Shown here one piece after another: positions 56,599-64,000 of a stretch of DNA of 64,000 nucleotides (positions are counted from its first letter, which is position 1; the number at the start of each line of letters is the position of its first letter). Both the position numbers and the translations under genes were made by a program. This DNA is from Metabacillus endolithicus (GTDB taxonomy: Bacteria > Bacillota > Bacilli > Bacillales > Bacillaceae): the NCBI RefSeq assembly GCF_023078335.1, contig NZ_CP095550.1, forward strand, positions 1,532,001 to 1,596,000, given 5' to 3'. The notes beneath the pieces are model-generated. The model searched no databases, had not been told where the DNA came from, and worked only from the letters and a program-made list of their open reading frames with translations.

Positions 56599-56673
56599 TA
56601 CTCTAATTAACTGATACCCTCTTGCTTTGCGCATTCATGATCAAAGCATATCATTCTTTAATAAAAGATTTCC

Positions 56674-57066
56674 TCATTTTTGTTTCTTCAAAATTGCCAT
56701 TGTACATCTGGACAAGCATATCAGCTCTTCATCTTCATCTACGATCTTTATTTCCCATACCATTGTTGTTTTCCCACGATGTGCAGGTTTAGCATATGCT
56801 GTGACTACACCTGATTTTTTCCCACGAATATGATTTGCGTTTATCTCTAGACCTACACATATTTCTGTTTCATGATCAACTAGATTGTAAGCGCCAATAC
56901 TTGCTACAGTTTCTGCAAGAGCAACTGATGCTCCACCATGAAGTAATCCGAATGGTTGGTGTGTACGATGATCTACTGGCATTGTGGCAATCACACATTC
57001 AGGTGTAACAGTGGTTACTTCTATTCCTAAAGTCTCCATTAATGTATTTTTCACATTAAAATCCAT
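56674..57066 (-). CDS. menI: Hotdog-fold thioesterase, DHNA-CoA hydrolase type (MenI/YuxO)
   Basis: This 130-residue protein starts at the ATG after GAAGGGT. PaaI-type hotdog fold: THQPFGLLHGGASVALAETVAS carries the conserved catalytic region, followed by VGLEINANHIRGKKSG. In menaquinone synthesis it releases CoA from 1,4-dihydroxy-2-naphthoyl-CoA. Position after mrpG agrees with B. subtilis, where comA would come next; here comA is absent. Confidence 0.85.
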   Translation of the reverse strand: MDFNVKNTLMETLGIEVTTVTPECVIATMPVDHRTHQPFGLLHGGASVALAETVASIGAYNLVDHETEICVGLEINANHIRGKKSGVVTAYAKPAHRGKTTMVWEIKIVDEDEELICLSRCTMAILKKQK

Positions 57067-57278
57067 TATGACCCGACCCTTCACATAGTCTATTACTCTT
57101 AATAATTTACCTTGTTTACTATAAACAATTGTAAATATAGTCTATCATAAGGAGATTCTTGAAGCGAAAAATAATAGATCAAAACATCACTTAATGGCTT
57201 TAAAGAATTTAAGTGTGAATATTTACAGAAGTCGAAGATGAAATAAACTTCAGGCTTAGATGATAGCTAAAATCCTTA

Positions 57279-57359
57279 CTATTTCCTTAGAACAAACACA
57301 ACAAAAATAAAATAAACAAACAATAAAAGTAATGTTGGAAGTACAGCCATAATATCCAT
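57279..57359 (-). CDS. 26-residue single-helix membrane peptide
   Basis: This short frame (MDIMAVLPTLLLLFVYFIF then VVFVLRK) follows a strong ribosome-binding site (GAGGAGGTTATA). It is almost entirely one membrane helix with a basic end. Upstream at 57376–57390 is AGGAAACGCTTTCCT, a palindrome with partial cre (CcpA site) character. It lies in the 440-base space between menI and comP, where B. subtilis has comA. No family is recognised; coding is supported by the ribosome-binding site and helix only. Confidence 0.5.
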   Translation of the reverse strand: MDIMAVLPTLLLLFVYFIFVVFVLRK

Positions 57360-57501
57360 TATAACCTCCTCATTTAGGAAACGCTTTCCTGATTCCTAAA
57401 AGGATATAATTAACATCTTAATGGATAAATATCATGGCTATATTGAGGATTTGTTTAGTTTTTGTAAAATTAAAGAAAACAGGAAATGTACTTGAAATAG
57501 A

Positions 57502-57527
57502 ATAGACCTGGCATTCACCAAGTCTAT
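57502..57527 (-). terminator. Hairpin at the end of comP
   Basis: ATAGACcTGG / CCAaGTCTAT stem overlapping the comP stop codon. The U-tract is poor, so termination is only likely. Confidence 0.4.
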
Positions 57528-59824
57528 ATTTCAATATCTATTTTTAATCCATTTTCTCTTGATGTTTCAATTAAGAACGATCCTTTTAAAGCTTTGACCC
57601 GTTCACTTATACCAGAAAGGCCTGTTCTTTCTTTTTGATCACCTATTTCTTCATAATTAAAACCAATACCATCGTCCTCGTAATGGAGAACAATCTTATC
57701 TTTTATAAAAACAAGAATAATCACAACATTTGTTGCTTCTGAATGTTTATGAGCATTTATAAGCAATTCCTGTACAATTCGATAAATGTTTAATTGAGTA
57801 TCAAGATCCAAAGAAGCATTTATATTTCCAGTATTAAGTCGGATGTCAAAGCTTACAATGTCTTGATATTGCATAATGAGCTTATTTAATGCCTTAACTA
57901 AGCCTAAATCATAAAGTAACTGTGGTCGCAGTTCTTGACATGTTTCTCTTGTTTCTTTAATAACCTTCGTCATACTGCTGTTTATGCTTTGCAGCTGTTT
58001 TTTAAGAACATCAGCATCTTCTTCTGACATTGCCAATTCACATTGCCTTTTTAAAGAAACCAAGTCTTGAAGAACAGAGTCATGTATTTCCTTAGCTAAA
58101 TGAGATCGTTGCTTTTCTTCTATAGAAAACAAAATCTTATTCAGCCAATCTGGTTTTCCTCCCTCTGTCTCTGTCTCAACCTTTTGTAAGTGTTGCATTA
58201 GTTCATCAATTTTCAAAAAGTTTTCTAATGAAACATTTGTGTAAAACGAAAGAGTTTTTAACCATGACACCTCATCACGAGTTAATTTAGGTGTGTTTAG
58301 TATAGACAAGCATACTAATACATAGCTCTTGTTGTCAGTTACACCTATATTAATAACAAAACCTTTATCTATTTCAACAATCTTACCAATTTCATTTGAA
58401 GCTTCTTTAATTTCTTTTAAATAAGATCTATAATTTGGTTCCTTTGCTAAGGGATCAACAGAAGTAATATTCTTTACCTTATCAAGCTCGATAAAATATG
58501 CCTTGCTAACATGGAGTACATCCACAATTACTTGCTTTAATTCTGCAATAACCTGTTCCAAATTACTTGCTTTTCGTATGCTTTGAGTATACTTAAAAAT
58601 GCTGTCCTGATAATTATACTTTTCGGAAAACCGCTTTAATCTAAAACGATCATCTAAAACTTCCTTCACATAAAAAATGAACACCATAGCTAAGTAAATA
58701 TAAACAAAAAGTTGAACAGAATAAAAAGTTGGATTGCTTTCTTTTAAAGTGAACATAATCATAACCATAATCAGAGTTGGAATTATGGCAAGTATTGAAT
58801 AATATTTAAGTCTTCCTAACAAGAATTCTATATCGTATATCTTCGTTACCAAAAATTGATAAACTAATGAAAAGGGAATTAAGAGTAAAAAAGCAGATAA
58901 AAATATTGGCGAAAATACATACTTTTGAAAAATTACATACGGAATGACATAGAACAAAAGAAAAGGTGTAAAAGCTAAAACATTTGTTACAATTAATATT
59001 TTGACTAAATATGCTTGTTCTGAATATCTAATCTTTCTTAAACCTGAAAACTTTAAACTAAAAGTTAAAATAAGTAAAATAAGAAATGACACTAGTGTAA
59101 GCAACTTGTTACTTATTATGGTCATTCCCCAAAAATTATGAACTAATTCAGCCAAAATATTGATAAATACGAGCATATAACCAAATATAATATAAGAAAA
59201 TCTGAAAAGTTCTTTTCCTAATTCTTTAAAATATTGATAGATAAAGTGTAAATAGCTTACTGGAACTAATGTAAATAAGGCTATATTCACGTATCTACTT
59301 AGTAAATCTCCCCTTGAAGAACCACTTGCACTAAGATAAGCCATGGCTACTATTAATAAAAATAGTATTAATAAATGAGCAGACCGTTGATTTGTCTCTT
59401 TGTTTGATTTATTAATAAAATAAATACTAAACAAGCATAAGGCAAGAACTGTTAAAGGGATGATTATCATAAACAAAACCTGATTACTGAATAAAGTTGA
59501 TGGAACAATATATTCTTTAGTTATTCCATTTGTTTTAAGTACCTTAACTGAGTTTATCTGTTCAAGGAGACCATGACTAACAGCTGGATTATGAAGCTGT
59601 GGATCTTTGTTATTTATTTCAACGATCTTATCCCCAACATGAATACCCACTTTTTCTGCCCAGGTTTTTGGCTCAATTTCAGAAATCAGCATTTCTTCGT
59701 TATTTGTTTCAATTATTCTAGCTCCAACATATGGGTATTTATAATTTAAAATTATAATATAAAGAACAAAAATAATACTTAATATGACTAATAGTTGGAG
59801 CATCCTATTAAAGGTAAGACGCAT
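57524..59824 (-). CDS. comP: ComP quorum-sensing histidine kinase
   Basis: This 766-residue protein matches B. subtilis ComP (about 769) across its length. A first helix (about 8–26) is followed by an extracellular PDZ-like loop (ISEIEPKTWAEKVGIHVGDKIVEIN, about 45–85), then about seven more helices to 395. The cytosolic kinase has RRL-like FRLKRFSEKYNYQDSIFKYTQ, HisKA_3 with EKQRSHLAKEIHDSVLQDLVSLK, and HATPase HYEDDGIGFN and RTGLSGISERVKALKG. ComP senses the ComX pheromone and phosphorylates ComA. Both partner genes are missing from their usual places: only 46 bases separate it from comQ, and a terminator-like hairpin and menI follow. Confidence 0.93.
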   Translation of the reverse strand: MRLTFNRMLQLLVILSIIFVLYIIILNYKYPYVGARIIETNNEEMLISEIEPKTWAEKVGIHVGDKIVEINNKDPQLHNPAVSHGLLEQINSVKVLKTNGITKEYIVPSTLFSNQVLFMIIIPLTVLALCLFSIYFINKSNKETNQRSAHLLILFLLIVAMAYLSASGSSRGDLLSRYVNIALFTLVPVSYLHFIYQYFKELGKELFRFSYIIFGYMLVFINILAELVHNFWGMTIISNKLLTLVSFLILLILTFSLKFSGLRKIRYSEQAYLVKILIVTNVLAFTPFLLFYVIPYVIFQKYVFSPIFLSAFLLLIPFSLVYQFLVTKIYDIEFLLGRLKYYSILAIIPTLIMVMIMFTLKESNPTFYSVQLFVYIYLAMVFIFYVKEVLDDRFRLKRFSEKYNYQDSIFKYTQSIRKASNLEQVIAELKQVIVDVLHVSKAYFIELDKVKNITSVDPLAKEPNYRSYLKEIKEASNEIGKIVEIDKGFVINIGVTDNKSYVLVCLSILNTPKLTRDEVSWLKTLSFYTNVSLENFLKIDELMQHLQKVETETEGGKPDWLNKILFSIEEKQRSHLAKEIHDSVLQDLVSLKRQCELAMSEEDADVLKKQLQSINSSMTKVIKETRETCQELRPQLLYDLGLVKALNKLIMQYQDIVSFDIRLNTGNINASLDLDTQLNIYRIVQELLINAHKHSEATNVVIILVFIKDKIVLHYEDDGIGFNYEEIGDQKERTGLSGISERVKALKGSFLIETSRENGLKIDIEI

Positions 59825-59870
59825 CTAAATTATAATCACCTTTCAACATAAATTATGATATTAATATCGT

Positions 59871-60785
59871 TCAAAATTGTTCTTTACTACTTAATAGAAC
59901 AGCTTTTAATCTCTCAATTTGGTCTTGTTTAATTGGTAATTCATTTATTAATTTTGCTGCTTTATTTACAGCTATTTGCTTCATGACATTTAAATAATGC
60001 ACAGTTCCGGAATTTAAGAGTTTGTTACTAAATTTTTTATAACTCCCAAAGTAGGCTTCGACTGTTTTTTCACTTTTAAAGCCTTCAATAATCTCCAAAG
60101 CATGTTCATTACACTTTTTTTGAAGGTAAAGAAAGCCTAATGATTTTTTTTGTGCTGAAATGTCGTTTTTATTTGGATTAAATAAATCTCTAAAGTCATT
60201 TTCAATTTGTGCAGCAATTCCAATTTGATACGAATATGCCTCAACTTTTTCTTCATTTGCACCAGCTAAAAGCATGCCACTTACAGATGCTAATGCAATT
60301 AAAGAACCTGACTTATACTTCATCATTTTGATACATTCATCTTCACTAAATAAAGAGTTTTCCAAATCAAGATGCTGCCCTTCCATTGCTTGGAGAGAAA
60401 ACCTAGTAAATGAATCAAGTATTTGAATTTTATATGGAGAAGATAATGATAATATCACTTTATGACTTAACGTATAAATCAACGTTGCCGCATTTAAAGC
60501 AATAGAAGAGTTAATTTTCATCCAAGGCTCTTCCATATTATCTAAGTCTTCAAGATCATCCAACATATCAAAAGATAAGATTAATAATTGAATAGCAGCA
60601 GCCAGCCTCACTATTTCTGCATTCTTTCCCTCGAATGCATCATAATGTAATATGGCCAAATGAGCAAAATGAAAGTTGTCTTTTTCCTTAATAAAAGAAA
60701 CAACAAGATGCTGTAATTCGCTCTCTTTTACTTGCGATTCAATGATTTGAATCATTTGTTGTTTAATATGTTCATTATCAACCAT
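59871..60785 (-). CDS. comQ: ComQ, isoprenyl transferase for ComX pheromone
   Basis: This 304-residue polyprenyl-synthase-fold protein starts at an ATG after AGGTGG. The first aspartate-rich motif is SFDMLDDLEDLDN and the second QIENDFRDLFN, so prenyl-binding residues are kept. ComQ prenylates a Trp of the ComX precursor and aids its release. Its usual substrate gene comX should follow directly, but all frames across the comQ end and the 46-base gap are closed by stops. DegQ lies upstream. Confidence 0.9.
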   Translation of the reverse strand: MVDNEHIKQQMIQIIESQVKESELQHLVVSFIKEKDNFHFAHLAILHYDAFEGKNAEIVRLAAAIQLLILSFDMLDDLEDLDNMEEPWMKINSSIALNAATLIYTLSHKVILSLSSPYKIQILDSFTRFSLQAMEGQHLDLENSLFSEDECIKMMKYKSGSLIALASVSGMLLAGANEEKVEAYSYQIGIAAQIENDFRDLFNPNKNDISAQKKSLGFLYLQKKCNEHALEIIEGFKSEKTVEAYFGSYKKFSNKLLNSGTVHYLNVMKQIAVNKAAKLINELPIKQDQIERLKAVLLSSKEQF

Positions 60786-60889
60786 CTTTTGGCCAACCAC
60801 CTGTCTAGCTTTATATGACTACATGCTGAGATCTCTTTCCGAATAAATCAATCATCTTCCATTCTCAACTAACCGCCAAATTATGTCAA

Positions 60890-60926
60890 TAAAAAACAAA
60901 AGAAACTTGGTTTTATCCAAGTTTCT
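60890..60926 (-). terminator. Terminator of degQ
   Basis: AGAAACTTGG / CCAAGTTTCT stem with A-rich sequence on the plus-strand left side, directly at the degQ stop. Confidence 0.85.
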
Positions 60927-61066
60927 TAAGATACATTTAAAAATGCAAATTTATCATATTTATCGATACTTTTATTTATAAGCTGCAGCGATTCTTTTGA
61001 TTCTTTTAACTCTTGTTCTATCTTTAATAAAAGCTGTGTCATTTCATCAATCTTTTGTTGATTCAC
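60926..61066 (-). CDS. degQ: DegQ, enhancer of DegS–DegU phosphotransfer
   Basis: This 46-residue protein is the same length as B. subtilis DegQ. It has a GTG start after GGGAGTG. An acidic heptad-like helix (DEMTQLLLKIEQELKESKES) leads to the conserved LQLINKSIDKYDKFAF end, which closely matches the remembered DegQ C-terminus. DegQ promotes phosphate transfer to DegU and so exoenzyme and biofilm genes. It is too short for most gene callers. It has its own terminator and lies upstream of comQ, as in B. subtilis. Confidence 0.9.
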   Translation of the reverse strand: MNQQKIDEMTQLLLKIEQELKESKESLQLINKSIDKYDKFAFLNVS

Positions 61067-61184
61067 AGTTTCACACTCCCTATTTGTTGGTAAGCGAATG
61101 TAAGGCCAACCTAGTCTGCTTTCTATAAGTTAAATTCTAATCTAAATAAGGTATTTTTTCACCGAAAATAATTCTTATGACTCA

Positions 61185-61212
61185 ATGCGTGATGCCGCAA
61201 GTCAAACGCAAT
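61185..61212 (-). promoter_or_regulatory. ComA-box-like element before degQ
   Basis: On the minus strand, TTGCGG-CATC-ACGCAT (61185–61200) matches the ComA site TTGCGG-N4-CCGCAA at 10 of 12 positions. A third half-site, TTGCGT, lies just upstream. degQ is a ComA target in B. subtilis. comA itself is not in this window. Confidence 0.55.
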
Positions 61213-61420
61213 AGTTCAAATTATATATTTCTTCGTCTTACCGACTTTTTTTATTTTTGTTTCTACCTTAAGTCCTAACAAATAAACATTTCGTCTGTCA
61301 TTTTGTTTTTATGGGTATATGGTAAGCCTCTATTTTCATATTTTGAGCAAAAATAGTCCATTCCATTGCGCTCCATTATCGGTAATTAAAAAACCAGATG
61401 AAAAGTTTTTTTAACAGCCT
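61213..61420. other. Intergenic stretch without a gene; possible relic of the GC-rich repeat
   Basis: No open frame with a ribosome-binding site was seen. CCATTCCATTGCGCTCCATT (61361–61380) shares CATTGCGCTCC with the reversed end of the element at 3085–3216 and may be a decayed copy. Confidence 0.35.
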
Positions 61421-61450
61421 AAAAAAGAGACCTATTTCAAATAGATCTCT
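61421..61450 (-). terminator. Terminator of the small gene at 61458
   Basis: AGAGAcCTAT / ATAGaTCTCT stem with A6 on the plus-strand left side. Confidence 0.8.
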
Positions 61451-61457
61451 ACCTAAC

Positions 61458-61682
61458 TTAAACAGTCAATATAGTCTTTGTAAAAATGTTTTCTGCCTCT
61501 GAAACAGCTAGTTGAATTAACTGAGATTTCATTTCTTGAGGACCATGATACTCTATCGTGTAATCCTCAATTCCTGTTTTTGAATACAAACACTCCATTG
61601 TCACCTTGCAATTGTCCTTTAACACCGAAAAAACCGCAACCATCTTGTCATCTAACACATAAAATGTTGGCTGCACCATCAT
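61458..61682 (-). CDS. Small conserved-looking protein of unknown function
   Basis: This 74-residue soluble protein starts after AGGAGG (spacing a little long). It has a beta-strand-rich N-terminal half (PTFYVLDDKMVAVFSVLKDN, VTMECLYSKTG, YTIEYHG) and a C-terminal helix (QLIQLAVSEAENIF). It has its own terminator. No family is recognised. Confidence 0.65.
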   Translation of the reverse strand: MMVQPTFYVLDDKMVAVFSVLKDNCKVTMECLYSKTGIEDYTIEYHGPQEMKSQLIQLAVSEAENIFTKTILTV

Positions 61683-61876
61683 CGTGTCTACAAGCCTCCT
61701 TAGAATAAAGAGAATTTTGAGGACTTGTCATAGGATGTGTACACTCTTATCTTTAACATTCTCTGTTTGATGACAGTTTCCTTCAACTATTTACAAATTA
61801 TTATTGAACATCGAAAAAAATAAAGTGCAGGTAAAGTACCCACACTCGTTCCCGTAATAATAAATGTTTAATTCTC

Positions 61877-63097
61877 CTACTTTTCATCTAATTCCATAAG
61901 GTTTGTTGCCCATTCAATAGAAGATAAATAAATGCGGTTAATCTCTTCTTTTGGTATTTTCAAATCTTCTATATCCCAAGTTGATTTTTCAATACTTTCG
62001 GCCCAAAGTAACACGTGATATAAATCGTTTTCTTTCCCGAGCAAAGCATCTTGAATATCATCGGATAATGGTAGGTCCTTTAACACATCCTGGATATTTC
62101 GATGCATCAATGTATCAATTAATGAAAACATTCCTGTTAACATGAAAGGTGCTGACTGACCCATCCCTAGATAAATGGCAATCTGTTCACATAACTTCCC
62201 ACGAACTAAGGATAACTTAATTACTTCTTGCATATTAATATCTTTTGGGTAATTTATATTTTTTAATGAAATAACATAAATCCATTTTTTAAGTTCATTT
62301 AATCCAAGTAGGACAATTGCCTGTTTGATAGATTCAATTTTATTAACAGGTCTAAAAGCCGGTGAATTAATTAATTTTAACAGCTTATATGACATAGAGA
62401 TATCATGCTCAATTTCGGAGGCAATTTTATCAATATTGGGTTCTGTCTTCGCTATTTCTGAAAGTATATGATAATACGTTTTTAGATAAGAAGGAACATC
62501 ATAACTTGAAACAATATGTGGTTTGCTAAAAAAATAACCCTGAAAATATGTATATCCCGTTTTCTTTGCAAATAAAAAATCATCTCTTGTTTCCACTTTT
62601 TCTGCTAAAAGTTCTATATTATGAGGACGATACCGTTCAACCATGTCTTTTTGTTCACTTTTGGATGTATGTAGAAAGTCCACTTTAATGATATCAACAT
62701 AAGGTAATAATCTCGGTAATAAGGATGATTGCTCTTGGACATAAAAATCATCAAGCGCAATTGTATAACCTAATTCTTTTAACTCTTTACATGAAAGAAT
62801 CAGTTCTTCACTTATTTCAACATTCTCTAATATTTCTACAACAATAGATGAGGGATTAAAAAATGTTGGTACTCGGGATTTTAGCAGACTATCTGTAAAG
62901 TTGACAAAACAACGTTTGCCTTCTGATAAATCATGAATACCAATATTTAAAAAACTATTAATAATGACTTCTGTTGTAGCAAGGTCTCCATCAATATCTG
63001 GAAATATATTTTCCTTACTTCCTCTATATAAAAGTTCATATGCAAAAACTTCTTCTTTTATATTAAATATTGGCTGCCGTGCAACAAAAACCTCCAT
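61877..63097 (-). CDS. yuxH: YuxH-type EAL–HDOD signalling protein (EAL probably inactive)
   Basis: This 406-residue protein starts at the ATG after GGGGGTC (the longer frame adds 13 unlikely residues). The N-terminal EAL-like domain (about 1–200) has AYELLYR in place of the EAL signature, plus VNFTDSLL, IALDDFYV and IKVDFL; most metal ligands are altered, so phosphodiesterase activity is doubtful. The C-terminal HDOD domain (about 200–390: ISMSYKLLKLINSPAF, KQAIVLLGLNELKKWI) is a signalling module. It matches YuxH of B. subtilis and its position beyond degQ. Confidence 0.88.
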   Translation of the reverse strand: MEVFVARQPIFNIKEEVFAYELLYRGSKENIFPDIDGDLATTEVIINSFLNIGIHDLSEGKRCFVNFTDSLLKSRVPTFFNPSSIVVEILENVEISEELILSCKELKELGYTIALDDFYVQEQSSLLPRLLPYVDIIKVDFLHTSKSEQKDMVERYRPHNIELLAEKVETRDDFLFAKKTGYTYFQGYFFSKPHIVSSYDVPSYLKTYYHILSEIAKTEPNIDKIASEIEHDISMSYKLLKLINSPAFRPVNKIESIKQAIVLLGLNELKKWIYVISLKNINYPKDINMQEVIKLSLVRGKLCEQIAIYLGMGQSAPFMLTGMFSLIDTLMHRNIQDVLKDLPLSDDIQDALLGKENDLYHVLLWAESIEKSTWDIEDLKIPKEEINRIYLSSIEWATNLMELDEK

Positions 63098-63213
63098 GCT
63101 TTGACCCCCGATACAAAAAATAACCAATAATTTCAATTTATTCTATTTTACTACATTTATCTTAATAATAAATCATATTTTGGTTATTTACTAACAATTG
63201 TGGGTCCATAGTA

Positions 63214-63330
63214 TTATAAATGACTCAAAAAACTCAGCGTTATTTTCATCCATCCGAAAAATGATAACCATAATGGTACACTCAGCAATGTGGCCCAAGC
63301 CATTCCTTTAAAAAAATTTTCTTCATGCAT
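63214..63330 (-). CDS. 38-residue small membrane protein
   Basis: This frame (MHEENFFKGMAWATLLSVPL then WLSFFGWMK and ITLSFLSHL) follows AAGGGGTGTGAACACT. It has an amphipathic acidic start and one or two short hydrophobic stretches. Similar tiny proteins occur next to Bacillus metabolic genes, but no family is recognised. A cre site lies upstream (63398–63411). Confidence 0.5.
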   Translation of the reverse strand: MHEENFFKGMAWATLLSVPLWLSFFGWMKITLSFLSHL

Positions 63331-63397
63331 AGTGTTCACACCCCTTATAAAGATCTGTAGTCATTATTTTTTCCATGGTATTATTTATTAAACATAA

Positions 63398-63411
63398 AGT
63401 AAGCGCTTACA
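63398..63411. promoter_or_regulatory. Catabolite-responsive element (cre, CcpA site)
   Basis: AGTAAGCGCTTACA matches the cre consensus TGNAANCGNWNNCA at all but the first position and is a near-perfect palindrome. It lies between the divergent small membrane gene and the hydroxylase gene, so either could be under carbon catabolite control. Confidence 0.6.
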
Positions 63412-63573
63412 GTCAGATTTTTCTTATTACTACTTACAATATTCATCCATAGACAGCATCATTCCTCTCTATATCATTCTTCTTTTTCCAACATCGTTTT
63501 CATCCTATGTATCTTCTCACCTCACTACCCATCCTTTCATATAGTAATGACATATAGGTAGGGAGTGAAAATA

Positions 63574-64000
63574 ATGCCTGCAATTAATGGTGAAAAATAT
63601 TTAGAGCGCATGGATCAGCTACATCCTGATGTATGGATGAAGGGGGAAAAAATTTCAGGGAAGCTCTCACAGCACCCAGTCTATAAAGGTGCCATGCAAT
63701 CAAAGGCATCTCTGTATGACACTCAAGTTCATCCTGATTTCATAAAAAAAATGACCTTTACATCTCCTACATCAAATGAACGTGTAGGACTATCTTTTTT
63801 GCAACCCAGAACGAAAGAAGACCTAGAAGCAAGAAGATATATGATTAAAACTTGGGCCAAAAAAACAGCAGGAATGATGGGACGTACACCAGATTACTTA
63901 AACACAGCATTAATGACGTTCGCTGCTTCAGCTACTATTCTACGTGAACAAGGTGATGAGTTTTGTAAAAATCTACTGAATATTTATGAGGATGCCAGAG
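63574..64000 (+). CDS. 4-hydroxyphenylacetate 3-hydroxylase family protein (HpaB-like, 5' part)
   Basis: The first 142 codons are in the window; the gene runs off the end. The N-terminus (INGEKYLERMDQLHPDVWMKGEKI, LYDTQVHPDF and the flavin-region TWAKKTAGMMGRTPDYLN) is typical of the HpaB oxygenase component, a FADH2-dependent aromatic hydroxylase. B. subtilis has the relative YoaI. The start follows GGGAGTGAAA. The exact substrate cannot be told from the N-terminal part. Confidence 0.85.
   Translation, partial: MPAINGEKYLERMDQLHPDVWMKGEKISGKLSQHPVYKGAMQSKASLYDTQVHPDFIKKMTFTSPTSNERVGLSFLQPRTKEDLEARRYMIKTWAKKTAGMMGRTPDYLNTALMTFAASATILREQGDEFCKNLLNIYEDAR

Noticed and set aside
59825..59960. 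A comX gene hidden in the comQ 3' end
   Set aside because: Both alternative minus-strand frames meet stops within a few codons (for example in the comQ LPIK..KAVLL region), and the gap is only 46 bases.

Overview
The window is AT-rich chromosomal DNA from a spore-forming Bacillus-type Firmicute. The evidence is KinB, KapB, KapD, a spore-coat transglutaminase (Tgl), MstX/YugO, ComQ/ComP, DegQ and a seven-gene Mrp antiporter operon. From about 29.8 kb to 63 kb the gene order largely follows the yugP–yug–ala–patB–kinB–kap–pbpD–yuxK–yufK–mrp–menI–com–degQ–yuxH stretch of Bacillus subtilis. The species is not B. subtilis, because protein sequences and several insertions or losses differ. No rRNA, tRNA, CRISPR array, phage or complete insertion sequence was seen.

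Layout. (1) 0.1–6.9 kb is an oxygen-respiration island: an HxlR regulator, a ba3-type cytochrome oxidase (subunits 2A, II, I and a small membrane protein), an Fnr with the C-terminal Fe-S cysteines, and an NreBC/DegSU-like operon (pseudokinase, response regulator, PAS kinase broken by a frameshift). Fnr-like boxes lie before the oxidase and the kinase operons, and a pair of AGGG-N4-CCC(T/C) palindromes lies before fnr. (2) 7–18.5 kb holds mixed genes: PrsA-like foldase, cold-shock protein, a diguanylate cyclase, MarR with an MmpL exporter (frameshifted), a haem-monooxygenase-like pair, a metallo-hydrolase (frameshifted), Tgl and YjbQ. (3) 19–29.8 kb is the most interesting block: Hpt-REC-GGDEF-REC protein, membrane-anchored HEAT-repeat protein, processive family-2 glycosyltransferase, membrane-anchored glycosidase-like protein, lone receiver, and hybrid histidine kinase. 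It reads as a phosphorelay plus cyclic-di-GMP module wired to an exopolysaccharide synthase. (4) 29.8–45.6 kb is the yug/ala/patB/kinB region with an ECF sigma/anti-sigma pair. (5) 45.7–57.1 kb is kapB, kapD, pbpD, yuxK, yufK, mrpA–G and menI. (6) 57.3–61.2 kb is a quorum-sensing locus with comP, comQ and degQ but no comX or comA, although a ComA-like box stands before degQ. (7) 61.4–64 kb has a YuxH EAL/HDOD protein, a small membrane protein, a cre site and the start of a HpaB-type hydroxylase.

Caution: eight genes carry nine single-base indels (PAS kinase, MmpL, metallo-hydrolase, yugO, anti-sigma, kapD, pbpD twice, mrpG). Each gene is otherwise intact, and many of the indels fall in short homopolymers. 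So many in housekeeping genes suggests uncorrected sequencing error at least as much as true gene decay; they are annotated as single broken genes. Start sites were often moved inward from the longest reading frame to the start that follows a good ribosome-binding site. Gene names for B. subtilis-like genes rest on remembered family similarity plus conserved order.
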